A stretch of 64,000 nt of DNA, taken from contig OZ244964.1 of the NCBI GenBank assembly GCA_965222825.1, positions 868,001 through 932,000 of the forward strand, given 5' to 3'. The notes beneath the pieces were generated by a model that saw only the letters and a program-made list of their open reading frames with translations, did no database searches and was not told where the DNA came from. The translations under genes and the position numbers were made by a program. The stretch comes from G965207335 sp965222825 (GTDB taxonomy: Bacteria; Pseudomonadota; Gammaproteobacteria; PS1; Pseudothioglobaceae). Shown here piece after piece: positions 45,057-54,602 of this stretch; the first letter of the stretch is position 1; each line of letters opens with the position of its first letter.

Positions 45057-45802
45057 TAATAGCAAAAAACTACCAAGCAAAAGTTAATTCTTTAAAAGAT
45101 AAACTAATTTTAATAACAGGCTCAGCACAAGGCTTAGGTAGGGCATCAGCACTAGAATTGGCAAGTTTAGGTGCAACTATTATTTTACTAGATAAAGACT
45201 TAGCAAAACTAGAGAGTGTTTATGATGAAATTATAGCTAATAATTACCCCCAGCCAATTTTACATCCACTAGATTTACTAGGTGCTAGTGCTGATAATTA
45301 CCAAAATATGCAAGACGCCTTAATGAATTTTACTAAATTAGATGGCTTAGTTCATAATGCTGCAATAATTGGCACTATGATGCCTATTGAGCAATACGAT
45401 ATTAAAATATGGCATAAGGTTATGCAAGTAAATGTAAATGCCCCATTTATACTAACACAATATTGCCTACCGTTATTATTAAAATCAAAAGATGCAAGAA
45501 TTATATTTATATCAGACAAAATAGCCATAAAACCAAAGGCATACTGGGGTGCTTATGGGGTATCAAAGTCAGCACTAAACTCCCTAGCACTAACCCTAGC
45601 TGATGAGTTAGAAAAAACTAATATAAAAACTAACATCCTTGATACAGGTGCTATGAAAACTAAACTAAGAGCCACATCTCATCCAGCAGAATATCTAAAC
45701 TCACTTAATACTCCAAAGCAAATAAGCCCTGCCGTTGCTTATCTTTTTAGTGATGAAGCTAAAAAATTAAATGCTAATAAACTGACTATTGACAAAAATT
45801 AA
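45053..45802 (+). CDS. yciK: YciK-like short-chain dehydrogenase
   Basis: 249-residue NAD(P) enzyme. The cofactor motif TGSAQGLGRASALEL is near residue 22, NAAIIG near 98, and the active site has Ser (IFISD) and Tyr-x3-Lys in AYGVSKSALNSLA near 168. The segments HPLDLLGASADNYQNM and TGAMKTKLRATSHP match the YciK group. The natural substrate of YciK is not known. Third gene of the overlapping gph-rmuC-yciK run. Confidence 0.83.
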   Translation: MIIAKNYQAKVNSLKDKLILITGSAQGLGRASALELASLGATIILLDKDLAKLESVYDEIIANNYPQPILHPLDLLGASADNYQNMQDALMNFTKLDGLVHNAAIIGTMMPIEQYDIKIWHKVMQVNVNAPFILTQYCLPLLLKSKDARIIFISDKIAIKPKAYWGAYGVSKSALNSLALTLADELEKTNIKTNILDTGAMKTKLRATSHPAEYLNSLNTPKQISPAVAYLFSDEAKKLNANKLTIDKN

Positions 45803-46005
45803 ACTGTTGAAATTTAATTGGACCAGAGCAAAATTAAATTAATTTTATGTTTTTTACGCCATTCAACTGGTGTTCTGTGTTTTTTATTTGCCTAACACAT
45901 TAGGCTACCTATAATTTTAGCGTGTTTTAAAATGACATAACTAATAACTATTTTTAATTATGGTATAATAAGACTAGAGACGGTATTATTACGATAGGAA
46001 TTAAA

Positions 46006-46224
46006 ATGAGCACTATGATAAGCGAATTTTATGATGCCTTAATATCTGCTGGTGCTGATGAGCAAAAAGCAAAAAAGGCAGCAGAGGTTTTATCAAAAGA
46101 GCGATTAGCAACAAAGGAGGATATTTCTAAATTAAGATTTGGACAATTTATCATTATCACAGTTTGTGCAGCTGGCTTTGGTTATGTAGTAAGCCTACTT
46201 AATACTATTATTACGAAAATATAA
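46006..46224 (+). CDS. Small DUF1640-like protein with C-terminal membrane helix
   Basis: 72 residues. The N-terminal helix FYDALISAGADEQKAKKAAE and the phrase ERLATKEDISKLR resemble the DUF1640 family (usually longer, with several coiled-coil repeats). A single C-terminal membrane helix follows (FGQFIIITVCAAGFGYVVSLL). A TATAAT lies at 45964-45969 and a GATAGGA ribosome site is eight bases before the ATG. Here the coiled-coil part is reduced to almost nothing. Function unknown. Confidence 0.55.
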   Translation: MSTMISEFYDALISAGADEQKAKKAAEVLSKERLATKEDISKLRFGQFIIITVCAAGFGYVVSLLNTIITKI

Positions 46225-46302
46225 GCACCTTTTGAACAAAATGCTACGCAGTTCCTATATTTGACTAATTGTTGGACTCAGAACCGTCTTAAAAGTCAAG
46301 CA

Positions 46303-47211
46303 TTATTTTAACATAGCATCAGCACCCATAACTAATAACTCATTGGCAAGTTTTATGCCTAATTCCTCTGGTTTATCTATACTGTCTGTTAGAGTTTTTT
46401 TGATAATTTTATTAGTTTTTATATCACCTACTAAGCCACTTAGGCATAATAAATTATTTTTAATATACCCATAACATGCAATAGGTGAGGTGCAACTACC
46501 GCCTAGGGTTTTATTCATAGCCCGCTCAGCTAAAACAGTAATACTGGTATTTTTATCAAGCAAAGGCTTTATTAATTCTGCTATTTTAGTATCATTTGTT
46601 TTAATTTCTATACCAATAGCACCTTGACCTACAGCAGGTAGGATTTGCTCCTTAGGAATAACTTGTTTAATTCTATTGCTAAGACCTAACCTAATCAGTC
46701 CAGCACAGGCTAAAATAATAGCATCATAATTACCATAGTCTAATTTTTTAAGTCTAGTATTAACATTACCTCTTAAATCAATAATCTTTAAATCAGGTCT
46801 TAATGCCAATAATTGCACTTTCCGTCTTAAACTACAAGTGCCAACCTTAGCTCCATTTGGTAACTTATAAATAGTGCTATAATTATTAGATACAAAAGCA
46901 TCAAAAGGATTTTCTCTAACTAAAATAACACCAATAGTAAAACCATCTGGTAGGCTATAAGGCACATCTTTCATAGAATGAACAGCTATATCAGCTAACC
47001 CCTGCTGGATACCTAGTTCTAATTCTTTGATAAACAAACCCTTGCCACCAATTTCTGCTAAAGCACCACCTAGACGAATATCGCCTTCTGTTGTCATAGT
47101 TAATAATTTAATTATTAAATTTTTATGGTGTTTTACCAATTTTTGTTTAACATAATTAGCTTGATATAGTGCTAATGGACTTTTTCTTGTTGCTATTGTT
47201 AAATTTTTCAT
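46303..47211 (-). CDS. hemC: Porphobilinogen deaminase (hydroxymethylbilane synthase)
   Basis: 302-residue haem-pathway enzyme that joins four porphobilinogens. IATRKSPLALYQANYVK near the N-terminus, KDVPYSLPDG near 80, GTCSLRRKVQL near 127 and the cofactor-binding Cys in LGGSCTSPIACYG near 237 are all present. Single gene; hemD is not beside it. Haem is needed for the cytochromes of the petCBA operon in this window. Confidence 0.95.
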   Translation of the reverse strand: MKNLTIATRKSPLALYQANYVKQKLVKHHKNLIIKLLTMTTEGDIRLGGALAEIGGKGLFIKELELGIQQGLADIAVHSMKDVPYSLPDGFTIGVILVRENPFDAFVSNNYSTIYKLPNGAKVGTCSLRRKVQLLALRPDLKIIDLRGNVNTRLKKLDYGNYDAIILACAGLIRLGLSNRIKQVIPKEQILPAVGQGAIGIEIKTNDTKIAELIKPLLDKNTSITVLAERAMNKTLGGSCTSPIACYGYIKNNLLCLSGLVGDIKTNKIIKKTLTDSIDKPEELGIKLANELLVMGADAMLK

Positions 47212-47281
47212 ATTTTCTTAATAATTAAGTTTAAAATACTGTATTTATCATACTTAAATGACATAATGTATTGTGCCAACA

Positions 47282-47758
47282 ATGAAAAAATTTATCTTAG
47301 TAATAAGTATTTTTAGTATTTTATCAGCCCTAGCAGATAATTTGCCCCAAGTTGATAATTTATTGCTTGATGCCCAAATAATACGCAAAAACTCAATACC
47401 AATACTAATTTTATTCTCAGAACACGATTGTCCATATTGTGAAATTGCTAAAGATGAGGTGTTAATACCAATAAGCAAGTTAGACGAATACAAAAATAAA
47501 ATAATAATAAGAGAGGTGGAGGTAGATAGTTATAATGAATTTTATGATTTTTATAATAATCAAACAAATGTCTATGACTTTAGTTTTAGATATGCAGTAA
47601 ACTTTTATCCTACTGTAATATTTTTAGACGATTATGGCAATAAACTTAGCAATGATATTATTGGTATTATTAGCCCAGAATTTTACTGGCAAAAAATAGA
47701 TCAAGGCATAAAAGATAGTAGATATAAATTATCCAAAAAACTAAAATCAAGTATATGA
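47282..47758 (+). CDS. Exported thioredoxin-like protein (SoxW/DsbD-gamma type)
   Basis: 158 residues from the ATG at 47282; a GTG at 47273 is in frame but less likely. A signal peptide (KKFILVISIFSILSALA) precedes a thioredoxin fold with CPYC in SEHDCPYCEIAKDE and cis-Pro in NFYPTVIFLD. The CPYC site and short fold resemble the thioredoxin_2/SoxW-like proteins, which keep periplasmic thiols reduced. It overlaps argH by four bases (ATGA) without an obvious functional link. Confidence 0.8.
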   Translation: MKKFILVISIFSILSALADNLPQVDNLLLDAQIIRKNSIPILILFSEHDCPYCEIAKDEVLIPISKLDEYKNKIIIREVEVDSYNEFYDFYNNQTNVYDFSFRYAVNFYPTVIFLDDYGNKLSNDIIGIISPEFYWQKIDQGIKDSRYKLSKKLKSSI

Positions 47759-49140
47759 CAAATAATACCAATAAAATGTGGGGTGCTCGTTTTAAAAAGG
47801 CTAATACTAAATTAATAAGCAAATTTAGTGCATCAATTAAGTTTGATTATATTTTAGCACCTTATGATATAGAGGCATCAATAGCCCATACTACTATGTT
47901 AGGCACGGTAGGAATAATAACAGATAGTGAAAAAAATACCATAATATCAGGACTAAAACAAATATTATCTGAGATAGAAAACAATAATTTTAAATTTTCT
48001 ACCGAGTTAGAAGATATTCATATGAATATTGAAAATAGGTTAATTGAAATTTGTGGGGATACTGGTAAAAAACTTCATACAGCAAGGTCAAGAAACGACC
48101 AAATAGCAACTGATATTAGGCTGTATCTAAGAGATAATATTGATAATATAATAGCCATAATAAGCAAACTAAATGATACTTTATTAAGCCTAGGGGAAAA
48201 ACATACTACTACTATTATGCCCGGTTTTACCCACCTACAAGTGGCACAGCCTATTAATTTTGCTCATCATTTATTAGCTTATGTAGCAATGTTTGAGAGA
48301 GATAAACAAAGGTTAAAAGAAACTAGAACTAGATTAAATAGTCTTCCTCTGGGTAGTGCCGCACTAGCTGGGACTAGTTTTCCTATAAAACGAGAATTAG
48401 TAGCAAAATTACTTGGTTTTGAGCTAATTTGTAATAACTCTATTGATGCTGTTAGTGATAGAGATTTTGCTATTGAGTTTACCTCAAACGCAAGTATTAT
48501 AATGATGCATTTATCAAGATTTTGTGAAGAGATTATTTTATGGTCGTCTGCACAATTTAATTTTATTGAGTTATCTGATGGTTTTTGCACTGGCTCATCT
48601 ATTATGCCACAGAAAAAAAACCCCGACATAGCAGAGCTAATAAGAGGTAAAAGCGCTAGAGTTTTTGGTAATTTAAATACTCTATTAGTATTAATGAAAT
48701 CCCAGCCACTAGCTTATAACAAAGATAATCAAGAAGATAAAGAGCCGTTATTTGACACTGTAAATACTATTACAAACTCTATTTTAGTATTTAACGGTAT
48801 GTTAGCAGAAATAACAGTTAATAAAGATAATATGCAAAAAAGTGCAGAGTTAGGCTTTATAACTGCTACTGATTTGGCTGATTATCTAGTTAAAAAAGGC
48901 ATAGCATTTAGAGACGCTCACCATATAGTAGGAAAAATAGTAGTTTATTGCATAGAAAATAAGCAAAATCTTACAAACTTATCACTTACTACACTACAAA
49001 AATTTAGTAAAGTAATTACCCAAGATGTATTTAAAATATTAACTTTAAAAGGCTCAGTGAACTCCAGAGACCACATAGGCGGCACAGCAAGCAAACAAGT
49101 TTTATCAGTTATTAAAAAATACCAAAATCTTAAAAAATAA
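47755..49140 (+). CDS. argH: Argininosuccinate lyase
   Basis: 461-residue enzyme of the last arginine step, releasing fumarate. MWGARFKKANTKLI at the start, EDIHMNIENRLIEI near 84, TARSRNDQIATDIRLYLRD near 108, and the catalytic Ser loop GSSIMPQKKNPDIAELIRGK near 280 are complete. It overlaps fmt by one base. Confidence 0.96.
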   Translation: MTNNTNKMWGARFKKANTKLISKFSASIKFDYILAPYDIEASIAHTTMLGTVGIITDSEKNTIISGLKQILSEIENNNFKFSTELEDIHMNIENRLIEICGDTGKKLHTARSRNDQIATDIRLYLRDNIDNIIAIISKLNDTLLSLGEKHTTTIMPGFTHLQVAQPINFAHHLLAYVAMFERDKQRLKETRTRLNSLPLGSAALAGTSFPIKRELVAKLLGFELICNNSIDAVSDRDFAIEFTSNASIIMMHLSRFCEEIILWSSAQFNFIELSDGFCTGSSIMPQKKNPDIAELIRGKSARVFGNLNTLLVLMKSQPLAYNKDNQEDKEPLFDTVNTITNSILVFNGMLAEITVNKDNMQKSAELGFITATDLADYLVKKGIAFRDAHHIVGKIVVYCIENKQNLTNLSLTTLQKFSKVITQDVFKILTLKGSVNSRDHIGGTASKQVLSVIKKYQNLKK

Positions 49141-50063
49141 TGCGTATTATTTTTGCTGGAACACCAATATTTGCCAAAGAAATATTAGCACAACTTCATA
49201 AACAACACGAGATTTTAATAGTATATTGCCAAAGTGATAAACCAAAAGGTAGGGGTAGGATATTATTACCCCCTCCTGCCAAAGAATACGCATTAGAGCA
49301 TAATTTAGCACTTTCACAAGTAAATGAATTTAACAGCAAAGAAATAGCAAAACTACAACAATTACAAGCAGATATAATGATAGTTGTTGCTTATGGCAAA
49401 ATACTACCTAAGGCAATTTTAACAATACCTAAATATGGCTGTTTAAATATTCACACCTCTTTGTTGCCAAGATGGCGAGGTGCAGCTCCAATACCAAGAG
49501 CAATATTAGCAGGTGATGAACAAACTGGGGTTTGTATAATACAAATGGATGCGGGTTTAGATACTGGTGATATTCTAAATTACAAAACTTGTAATATAAA
49601 TAATAATGATAATGCAACCACACTACACGATAAACTAATAATTATTGCCAAAGAGTTAATTATTGACACCCTAAACAATATTAGTAGCATAAAAGCTAAT
49701 AAACAAAATACAGAAGGTGTTTGTTATGCAGATAAACTAACTAAAACACAAGCTTGGATAAATTGGAAGCAAAGTGCTATTAAAATACATAATCAAATAA
49801 GGGCATTTAACCCTTACCCCATAGCACAAACTTATGCAGATGGTAATAAATTTAACAAAACCATTATTAGAATTATAACAGCACAGCCGTTAGCAGAAAG
49901 TAGCAATAAAGCAATAGGTGAAATAGTAACACAAACAAAATTAGGTGTTGATGTGCAAACCAAGGACGGTATTCTTAGAATTAACAAACTACAATTAGCT
50001 AGTAAAAAAATAACAACTGTTGCAAATTTTATTAATGCTTATAAACTCTATAAATTTTATTGA
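49140..50063 (+). CDS. fmt: Methionyl-tRNA formyltransferase
   Basis: 307 residues. It formylates initiator Met-tRNA. MRIIFAGTPIFAKEILAQL, AYGKILPKAILTIPKYGCLN and the catalytic block NIHTSLLPRWRGAAPIPRAIL near 106-126 are all as in E. coli, followed by MDAGLDTGDIL. The C-terminal tRNA-binding domain is present. The def gene that usually precedes it is not here; argH does. Confidence 0.96.
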   Translation: MRIIFAGTPIFAKEILAQLHKQHEILIVYCQSDKPKGRGRILLPPPAKEYALEHNLALSQVNEFNSKEIAKLQQLQADIMIVVAYGKILPKAILTIPKYGCLNIHTSLLPRWRGAAPIPRAILAGDEQTGVCIIQMDAGLDTGDILNYKTCNINNNDNATTLHDKLIIIAKELIIDTLNNISSIKANKQNTEGVCYADKLTKTQAWINWKQSAIKIHNQIRAFNPYPIAQTYADGNKFNKTIIRIITAQPLAESSNKAIGEIVTQTKLGVDVQTKDGILRINKLQLASKKITTVANFINAYKLYKFY

Positions 50064-50124
50064 TTACACAATACTAAAAGTTAATACAACTAATATTTTT
50101 TTTAATATTACCATATATTATATT

Positions 50125-50201
50125 TGGTGGTTATGGGTGGACTTGAACCACCGACCCCAGCATTATGAATGCTGTGCTCTAACCAACTGAGCTACATAAC
50201 C
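50125..50201 (-). tRNA. tRNA-Met (CAT), elongator type
   Basis: 77 bases including an encoded CCA end. The acceptor pair GGTTATG/CATAACC, the D arm GCTCAGTTGGTTAGAGC, the anticodon stem CAGCA/TGCTG with loop TTCATAA and the T arm with GGTTCAAGTCC all fold. The sequence closely follows E. coli elongator tRNA-Met. The CAT anticodon could in principle be a lysidine tRNA-Ile2, but the D-arm and stem fit Met better. It is the only tRNA I see in the window. Confidence 0.92.
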
Positions 50202-50292
50202 AAGATAATTATATTATTGCTAGTAATATTATAATTTAAGATAAAATACTAAGTGTTAAATAGGCGGTATATTATCAAGGTATTTAATTAAA

Positions 50293-50910
50293 ATGTCAAT
50301 AGCAAAAATAGCATTAACAGGGGGCATAGCTTGTGGAAAAACTATGCTTAGTAGTATATTAGCTAAATTAAAATTTAATATTATTGACCTAGATTTAATA
50401 GCTAAACAAATAATAGCGGATGATAAATGTCTAAAATTATTAACTGAGTGCTTTGGCAATAAAATACTGCATAAAGATGCTAGTTTAGACCGCACTAAAT
50501 TAAAAATACTACTGTTTAGTAATAAAAATAACCAAAAAATTATCAATAGTATTACTCATCCTTTAATAATTGAGCAAATGCAAGAAAAAATTAACAAACT
50601 AGAAACACAAAATATTGCTATAGTTGTGGTGGTAGTGCCGTTATTATTTGAGGCAAAAATGCAAAATTTGTTTGATAAAATTATAGTAATAGAATGTGCC
50701 GGGGAAACTCAAAAACAAAGACTAATATTAAGAGATAATATAGATGATACGCTAGCTGATAAAATGCTAAATAGCCAAATATCAAATACTAAACGCAAGC
50801 AATTAGCAAAAAAAAATAATGCTTATATAATCAATAATAATGGTAGTGTTTTGCAATTAGAGGCACAAACTGCTAAACTAATAAATTTTATAATTACCTC
50901 TACTTCTTAA
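50293..50910 (+). CDS. coaE: Dephospho-CoA kinase
   Basis: 205 residues; last step of CoA synthesis. P-loop LTGGIACGKTMLS near residue 8, DLDLIAKQIIAD near 33, and ITHPLIIEQM near 88 with VVVPLLFEAKM near 110. The lid region DNIDDTLADKMLNSQISN is present. In many gammaproteobacteria coaE lies beside pilD and zapD; here pilD is 34 kb away. Confidence 0.93.
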   Translation: MSIAKIALTGGIACGKTMLSSILAKLKFNIIDLDLIAKQIIADDKCLKLLTECFGNKILHKDASLDRTKLKILLFSNKNNQKIINSITHPLIIEQMQEKINKLETQNIAIVVVVVPLLFEAKMQNLFDKIIVIECAGETQKQRLILRDNIDDTLADKMLNSQISNTKRKQLAKKNNAYIINNNGSVLQLEAQTAKLINFIITSTS

Positions 50911-50996
50911 AAAAATTATAAGCTCAGTAAAAGGTATTAAATTCGTAGGCAGAACTCAAATTACAGGGCTACACATTTATTTATTACACTTGGTAT

Positions 50997-51156
50997 GAGA
51001 CTGTTGCACGGTAACTTAAAATTCTAAAAATAACTCAAATATCCGTGTTTTTTGTTATAAAATTTGCCCTTAGAGGCACTAGGAACTACATTTTATGCCT
51101 AAAACACAAATATTTTAGCAGATTTTATTTATTCTTTGCCACCGTGCAACAGCCTC
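50997..51156. mobile_element. MITE-like element with 16-bp inverted ends
   Basis: GAGACTGTTGCACGGT at 50997-51012 and ACCGTGCAACAGCCTC at 51141-51156 are inverted repeats that differ at one position. The 160-base unit has no ORF. A partial copy lies inverted at 55031-55140, matching the right part over about 110 bases, and a solitary end is at 6012-6027. This is the structure of a small non-autonomous transposable element. No transposase with matching ends is in the window. It fills most of the spacer between coaE and galU. Confidence 0.7.
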
Positions 51157-51195
51157 GGTATAATTTTTACACTATTTGTAGATTTAAAAAACTAA

Positions 51196-52026
51196 ATGAT
51201 TAAAAAATGTTTATTCCCAGCAGCTGGTTTTGGCACTAGATTTTTGCCAGCCACTAAGGCAGTTCCTAAGGAAATGCTACCAATTTTAACCAAGCCATTA
51301 TTACAATACGCAGTAGAAGAAGCATTAGAGGCTGGTGTTAGTAATATGGCAATTGTAACAGGTAGAGGTAAAAGGGCTATTGAAGACCATTTTGATAACT
51401 CATTTGAGCTTGAGGCTCAACTAAAAAATACCGATAAAGAGCACTACTTAAATGAGATTAAAGCAGTTATTGATAATGCTTCGTTTACTTATGTTCGTCA
51501 GAGGGAAATGTTAGGACTGGGGCATGCCATACTAACAGGCGAGCCTCTTATTGGTAATGAGCCGTTTGCAGTTTTACTAGCTGATGATTTATGCACTAAT
51601 TTTAATGCTAACGGGGTATTGTCGCAGATGATAGCAATGTATAACAAATATCAATGCTCTGTTGTTGCCATTGAAGAGGTAACAAAAACAGATGTTAGTA
51701 AATACGGTATTATAGCAGGCAAGTTAATAGATAATACTAATAATATTTATCAAGTATTAGACATGGTAGAAAAACCTACCATTGATAATGCACCTAGTAA
51801 TTTAGCAATTATTGGTAGATATATCCTAACCCCAGATATTTTTAATATCTTAAAAAACACCAAAGCCGATAAAAATTCTGAAATCCAAATAACAGATGCC
51901 TTAAAACAACAAGCAATTATGGGCAAAGTAATAGCCTATAAATTTAGCGGCAAAAGATTTGATTGTGGTAGTATTGCTGGTTATCTAGCAGCAAACAACT
52001 ATTTTGCTAATAATACTGATAACTAA
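51196..52026 (+). CDS. galU: UTP-glucose-1-phosphate uridylyltransferase
   Basis: 276 residues; makes UDP-glucose for surface glycans. FPAAGFGTRFLPATKAVPKE near residue 7 is the nucleotide-binding signature with Lys, FAVLLADDLC near 110 binds metal, and VVAIEEV, EKPTIDNAPSNLAIIGRYIL and GKRFDCGSIAGYL follow. Slightly shorter than the E. coli enzyme. Its promoter must lie in or after the adjacent MITE-like element. Confidence 0.95.
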   Translation: MIKKCLFPAAGFGTRFLPATKAVPKEMLPILTKPLLQYAVEEALEAGVSNMAIVTGRGKRAIEDHFDNSFELEAQLKNTDKEHYLNEIKAVIDNASFTYVRQREMLGLGHAILTGEPLIGNEPFAVLLADDLCTNFNANGVLSQMIAMYNKYQCSVVAIEEVTKTDVSKYGIIAGKLIDNTNNIYQVLDMVEKPTIDNAPSNLAIIGRYILTPDIFNILKNTKADKNSEIQITDALKQQAIMGKVIAYKFSGKRFDCGSIAGYLAANNYFANNTDN

Positions 52027-52137
52027 AAATTACTGGTATAATTGCTGGGGTGTTCTGCTATGTATGCTTTACACAAGTTTGCAGGCGTAGCCTTGCTTTT
52101 TTTTTGGTAAATCAAAACTCCATTTAATGTTTTTAAA

Positions 52138-52524
52138 ATGTTTTTAGTAAATGTTATGACTGATTTTTCAGCAGCACACGCTCTAAGGGGTTATAAGGGC
52201 GCTTGTGCCAGAGTGCATGGGCATAATTGGAAGATAGATGTTGAACTAGCTGTTAATAAATTAGATAATATAGGTATTTCAGTTGATTTTTGTATTATTA
52301 AAGATAAAACTAAGGCAATAATTAGTAAATTAGACCATCAACTCATTAATGAAATAAAGCCGTTTGATGATATAAACCCTACTGCTGAAAATTTGGCACA
52401 TTATTTTTTTGATGAGCTAGTAAAAAGCATAAATAATAATAATGCACAAGTATCTAAAATAACTATTTGTGAAACAGATAGGGCCTGTGTTTCTTATTCC
52501 CCTAATTATATAATCGCAAAGTAA
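52138..52524 (+). CDS. queD: 6-carboxy-tetrahydropterin synthase QueD
   Basis: 128-residue zinc enzyme of preQ0/queuosine synthesis. The zinc His residues are in FSAAHALRG near residue 13 and VHGHNWKIDVE near 29-39. ENLAHYFFDEL and the catalytic Glu in ITICETDRACVSY near 110 complete the fold. FolE2, which makes the pterin precursor from GTP, is encoded 130 bases downstream, and tgt at 11745 uses the product of the pathway. Confidence 0.9.
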   Translation: MFLVNVMTDFSAAHALRGYKGACARVHGHNWKIDVELAVNKLDNIGISVDFCIIKDKTKAIISKLDHQLINEIKPFDDINPTAENLAHYFFDELVKSINNNNAQVSKITICETDRACVSYSPNYIIAK

Positions 52525-52653
52525 CTAAAAATGCTAAAAACAACCCCGTTGAGTGTAAAACACACAGGCACAGGAATAATGACTTTTTATATTAAATACT
52601 CTTACTTATTTTTTTGCCACTATGCAATAAACCTAATTTTATAAAAAATAATA

Positions 52654-53442
52654 ATGAAACCTAATTTACCTGATACCCAAAATAAGCCAGATTCTAGAAA
52701 TATAACTATTAATAAAGCTGGCATTAAGGATATTAATTGCCCTATAATTTTTATTGATAAAGATAATACCCCACAACATACTATTGGTAATTGGAATATG
52801 ACTGTTGAGCTGCCAAAAGATATTAAAGGCACTCATATGTCTAGATTCGTGGAAATACTAAATGAAGGCACACCTACATTTAGCGTTGATACTTTTGCAG
52901 ATATACTAAATAAAATATCCACTAAACTTACAGCAGATAATGTCCAAGCACAGGTAATGTTTACTTTTTTTCACAATAAAATAGCCCCAGTGTCAAAAAT
53001 ATCTAGTTTAATGGATTATCAAGTGCTTATAAATGGCTCTATCCATAATGGCAAGACTGAGGTTTTTTTGAAGGTAGTAATTCCTGTTACTAGTTTGTGT
53101 CCTTGTTCTAAAAATATTTCTAAATACGGAGCTCATAATCAACGCTCACATATTAGTATTAATGCTCTTATTACTAATAATAAACTAGCAGTTGAGGATT
53201 TAATCAGTATTGCTGAGTCTTCTGCTTCTAGCGAATTATATGCAGTCCTAAAGCGAGAGGATGAAAAAGAAGTAACCGAAAGAGCGTATGATAATCCAGC
53301 ATTTGTTGAAGATCTAGTTCGTGATATTGCTAAGAAATTAAATAAATATAAGACAATTTTATACTATAAGCTAGAATCTGAAAACTTTGAGTCTATTCAT
53401 AACCATTCTGCTTATGCTTTAATAGAAAATGACAAAAGATGA
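52654..53442 (+). CDS. folE2: GTP cyclohydrolase FolE2
   Basis: 262-residue type IB GTP cyclohydrolase, metal-flexible and not related to FolE by close sequence. VELPKDIKGTHMSRFVEIL near residue 52, the metal-binding SLCPCSKNISKYGAHNQRS near 147-165, and CSK-loop Cys are family marks. It supplies dihydroneopterin triphosphate for both folate and queuosine, fitting the neighbour queD. It overlaps aroG by four bases (ATGA). Confidence 0.94.
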   Translation: MKPNLPDTQNKPDSRNITINKAGIKDINCPIIFIDKDNTPQHTIGNWNMTVELPKDIKGTHMSRFVEILNEGTPTFSVDTFADILNKISTKLTADNVQAQVMFTFFHNKIAPVSKISSLMDYQVLINGSIHNGKTEVFLKVVIPVTSLCPCSKNISKYGAHNQRSHISINALITNNKLAVEDLISIAESSASSELYAVLKREDEKEVTERAYDNPAFVEDLVRDIAKKLNKYKTILYYKLESENFESIHNHSAYALIENDKR

Positions 53443-54518
53443 GTAAAAGAATTGGTCAAAACAACATAAGAATAGAGCAATCACAAGAGCCTATACCACC
53501 TATAGAATTAATTCATAGTTATTCTTTAAATGATAGCGGTATAAATTTTATCAAACACTCTCGAGAAGTAATAGCAGATATTATATCAGGTAAAGATAAA
53601 CGGCTATTAGTCATTATAGGACCTTGTTCTATACACGACAAAGATTCTGCTATTGATTATGCCAATAGATTGACTAAATTAAAAGATAAACTAAAAGATG
53701 AGTTATTTATTGTAATGCGTGTTTATTTTGAAAAACCACGCACTACTATAGGTTGGAAGGGACTTATTTATGACCCTGATTTAGACGAAAGTTTTGATAT
53801 AGATAAGGGTTTGACAATGTCTCGTAGTCTGCTTATAGATATTGCTAAAATTGGATTACCTGCAGCAACAGAATACCTAGATTTAATAACACCGCAATAT
53901 TTTGCTGATTTAATATCTTGGGGTGCTATAGGTGCCAGAACTACAGAAAGCCAAACCCATAGAGAGTTAGCATCTGGGTTGTCTTGTCCTGTTGGTTTTA
54001 AAAATGCTACCAACGGCAATGTTAGTGTTGCTATTGATGCAATAATATCAGCATCTTATTCGCATATGTTTTGGTCTATTAGTAAAAAAGGATTATTAAG
54101 AAGATATAAGACTAAGGGTAATAAAAAATGCCATCTTATCCTAAGAGGCGGTGAAGAGCCAAACTATAGTGCTAAGGATGTAAGTAACACCTGTTTAAAG
54201 ATGGTAAAGAATAATTTAGCCCCACGACTTATGATTGATTGTAGTCATGGTAATAGTCAAAAAGAATTTAAGAATCAACTAAAAGTTATAGATAGCATAT
54301 CAGCACAAATTACCTCAGGCTCACACAGTATATTTGGAGTTATGTTAGAATCCAATATAAAAGAAGGTAATCAAAAAATAACCAGCAAAGATAAATTAAA
54401 ATATGGTGTTAGTATAACCGATGCTTGTTTAGGGTTTGAAGACAGCGAAGGGGCGCTACAAACCTTAGCATCGGCTATAAAAACAAGAAATCTACAAAAT
54501 AACTTTTCAAATGAATAG
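53439..54518 (+). CDS. aroG: 3-deoxy-7-phosphoheptulonate synthase (class I)
   Basis: 359-residue first enzyme of the shikimate pathway, AroFGH family. IIGPCSIHDKDSAIDYANRL near residue 64, MRVYFEKPRTTIGWKGLIYD near 97, GARTTESQTHRELASGLSCP near 167 and DCSHGNSQKEF near 268. Which aromatic amino acid feeds back on it cannot be read here. Overlap with folE2 joins folate, queuosine and chorismate metabolism in one transcript. Confidence 0.95.
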   Translation: MSKRIGQNNIRIEQSQEPIPPIELIHSYSLNDSGINFIKHSREVIADIISGKDKRLLVIIGPCSIHDKDSAIDYANRLTKLKDKLKDELFIVMRVYFEKPRTTIGWKGLIYDPDLDESFDIDKGLTMSRSLLIDIAKIGLPAATEYLDLITPQYFADLISWGAIGARTTESQTHRELASGLSCPVGFKNATNGNVSVAIDAIISASYSHMFWSISKKGLLRRYKTKGNKKCHLILRGGEEPNYSAKDVSNTCLKMVKNNLAPRLMIDCSHGNSQKEFKNQLKVIDSISAQITSGSHSIFGVMLESNIKEGNQKITSKDKLKYGVSITDACLGFEDSEGALQTLASAIKTRNLQNNFSNE

Positions 54519-54602
54519 TGACTTATATTCCATAACTGGGTTTTTGCACAGCACTAAAAATAACCAAAAATCTGCAAAAACAATAAACCAACTAATTATT
54601 AG

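Noticed and set aside
45840..45900. Minus-strand fragment reading HRTPVEWRKK, like the end of an integrase-type transposase
   Set aside because: Only about 25 residues before a stop and no other transposase pieces or inverted ends nearby; too short to support.
52525..52653. Possible MITE-like end TTTTGCCACTATGCAATAA before folE2
   Set aside because: Similarity to the 160-bp element end is short and imperfect, and no second end is visible.
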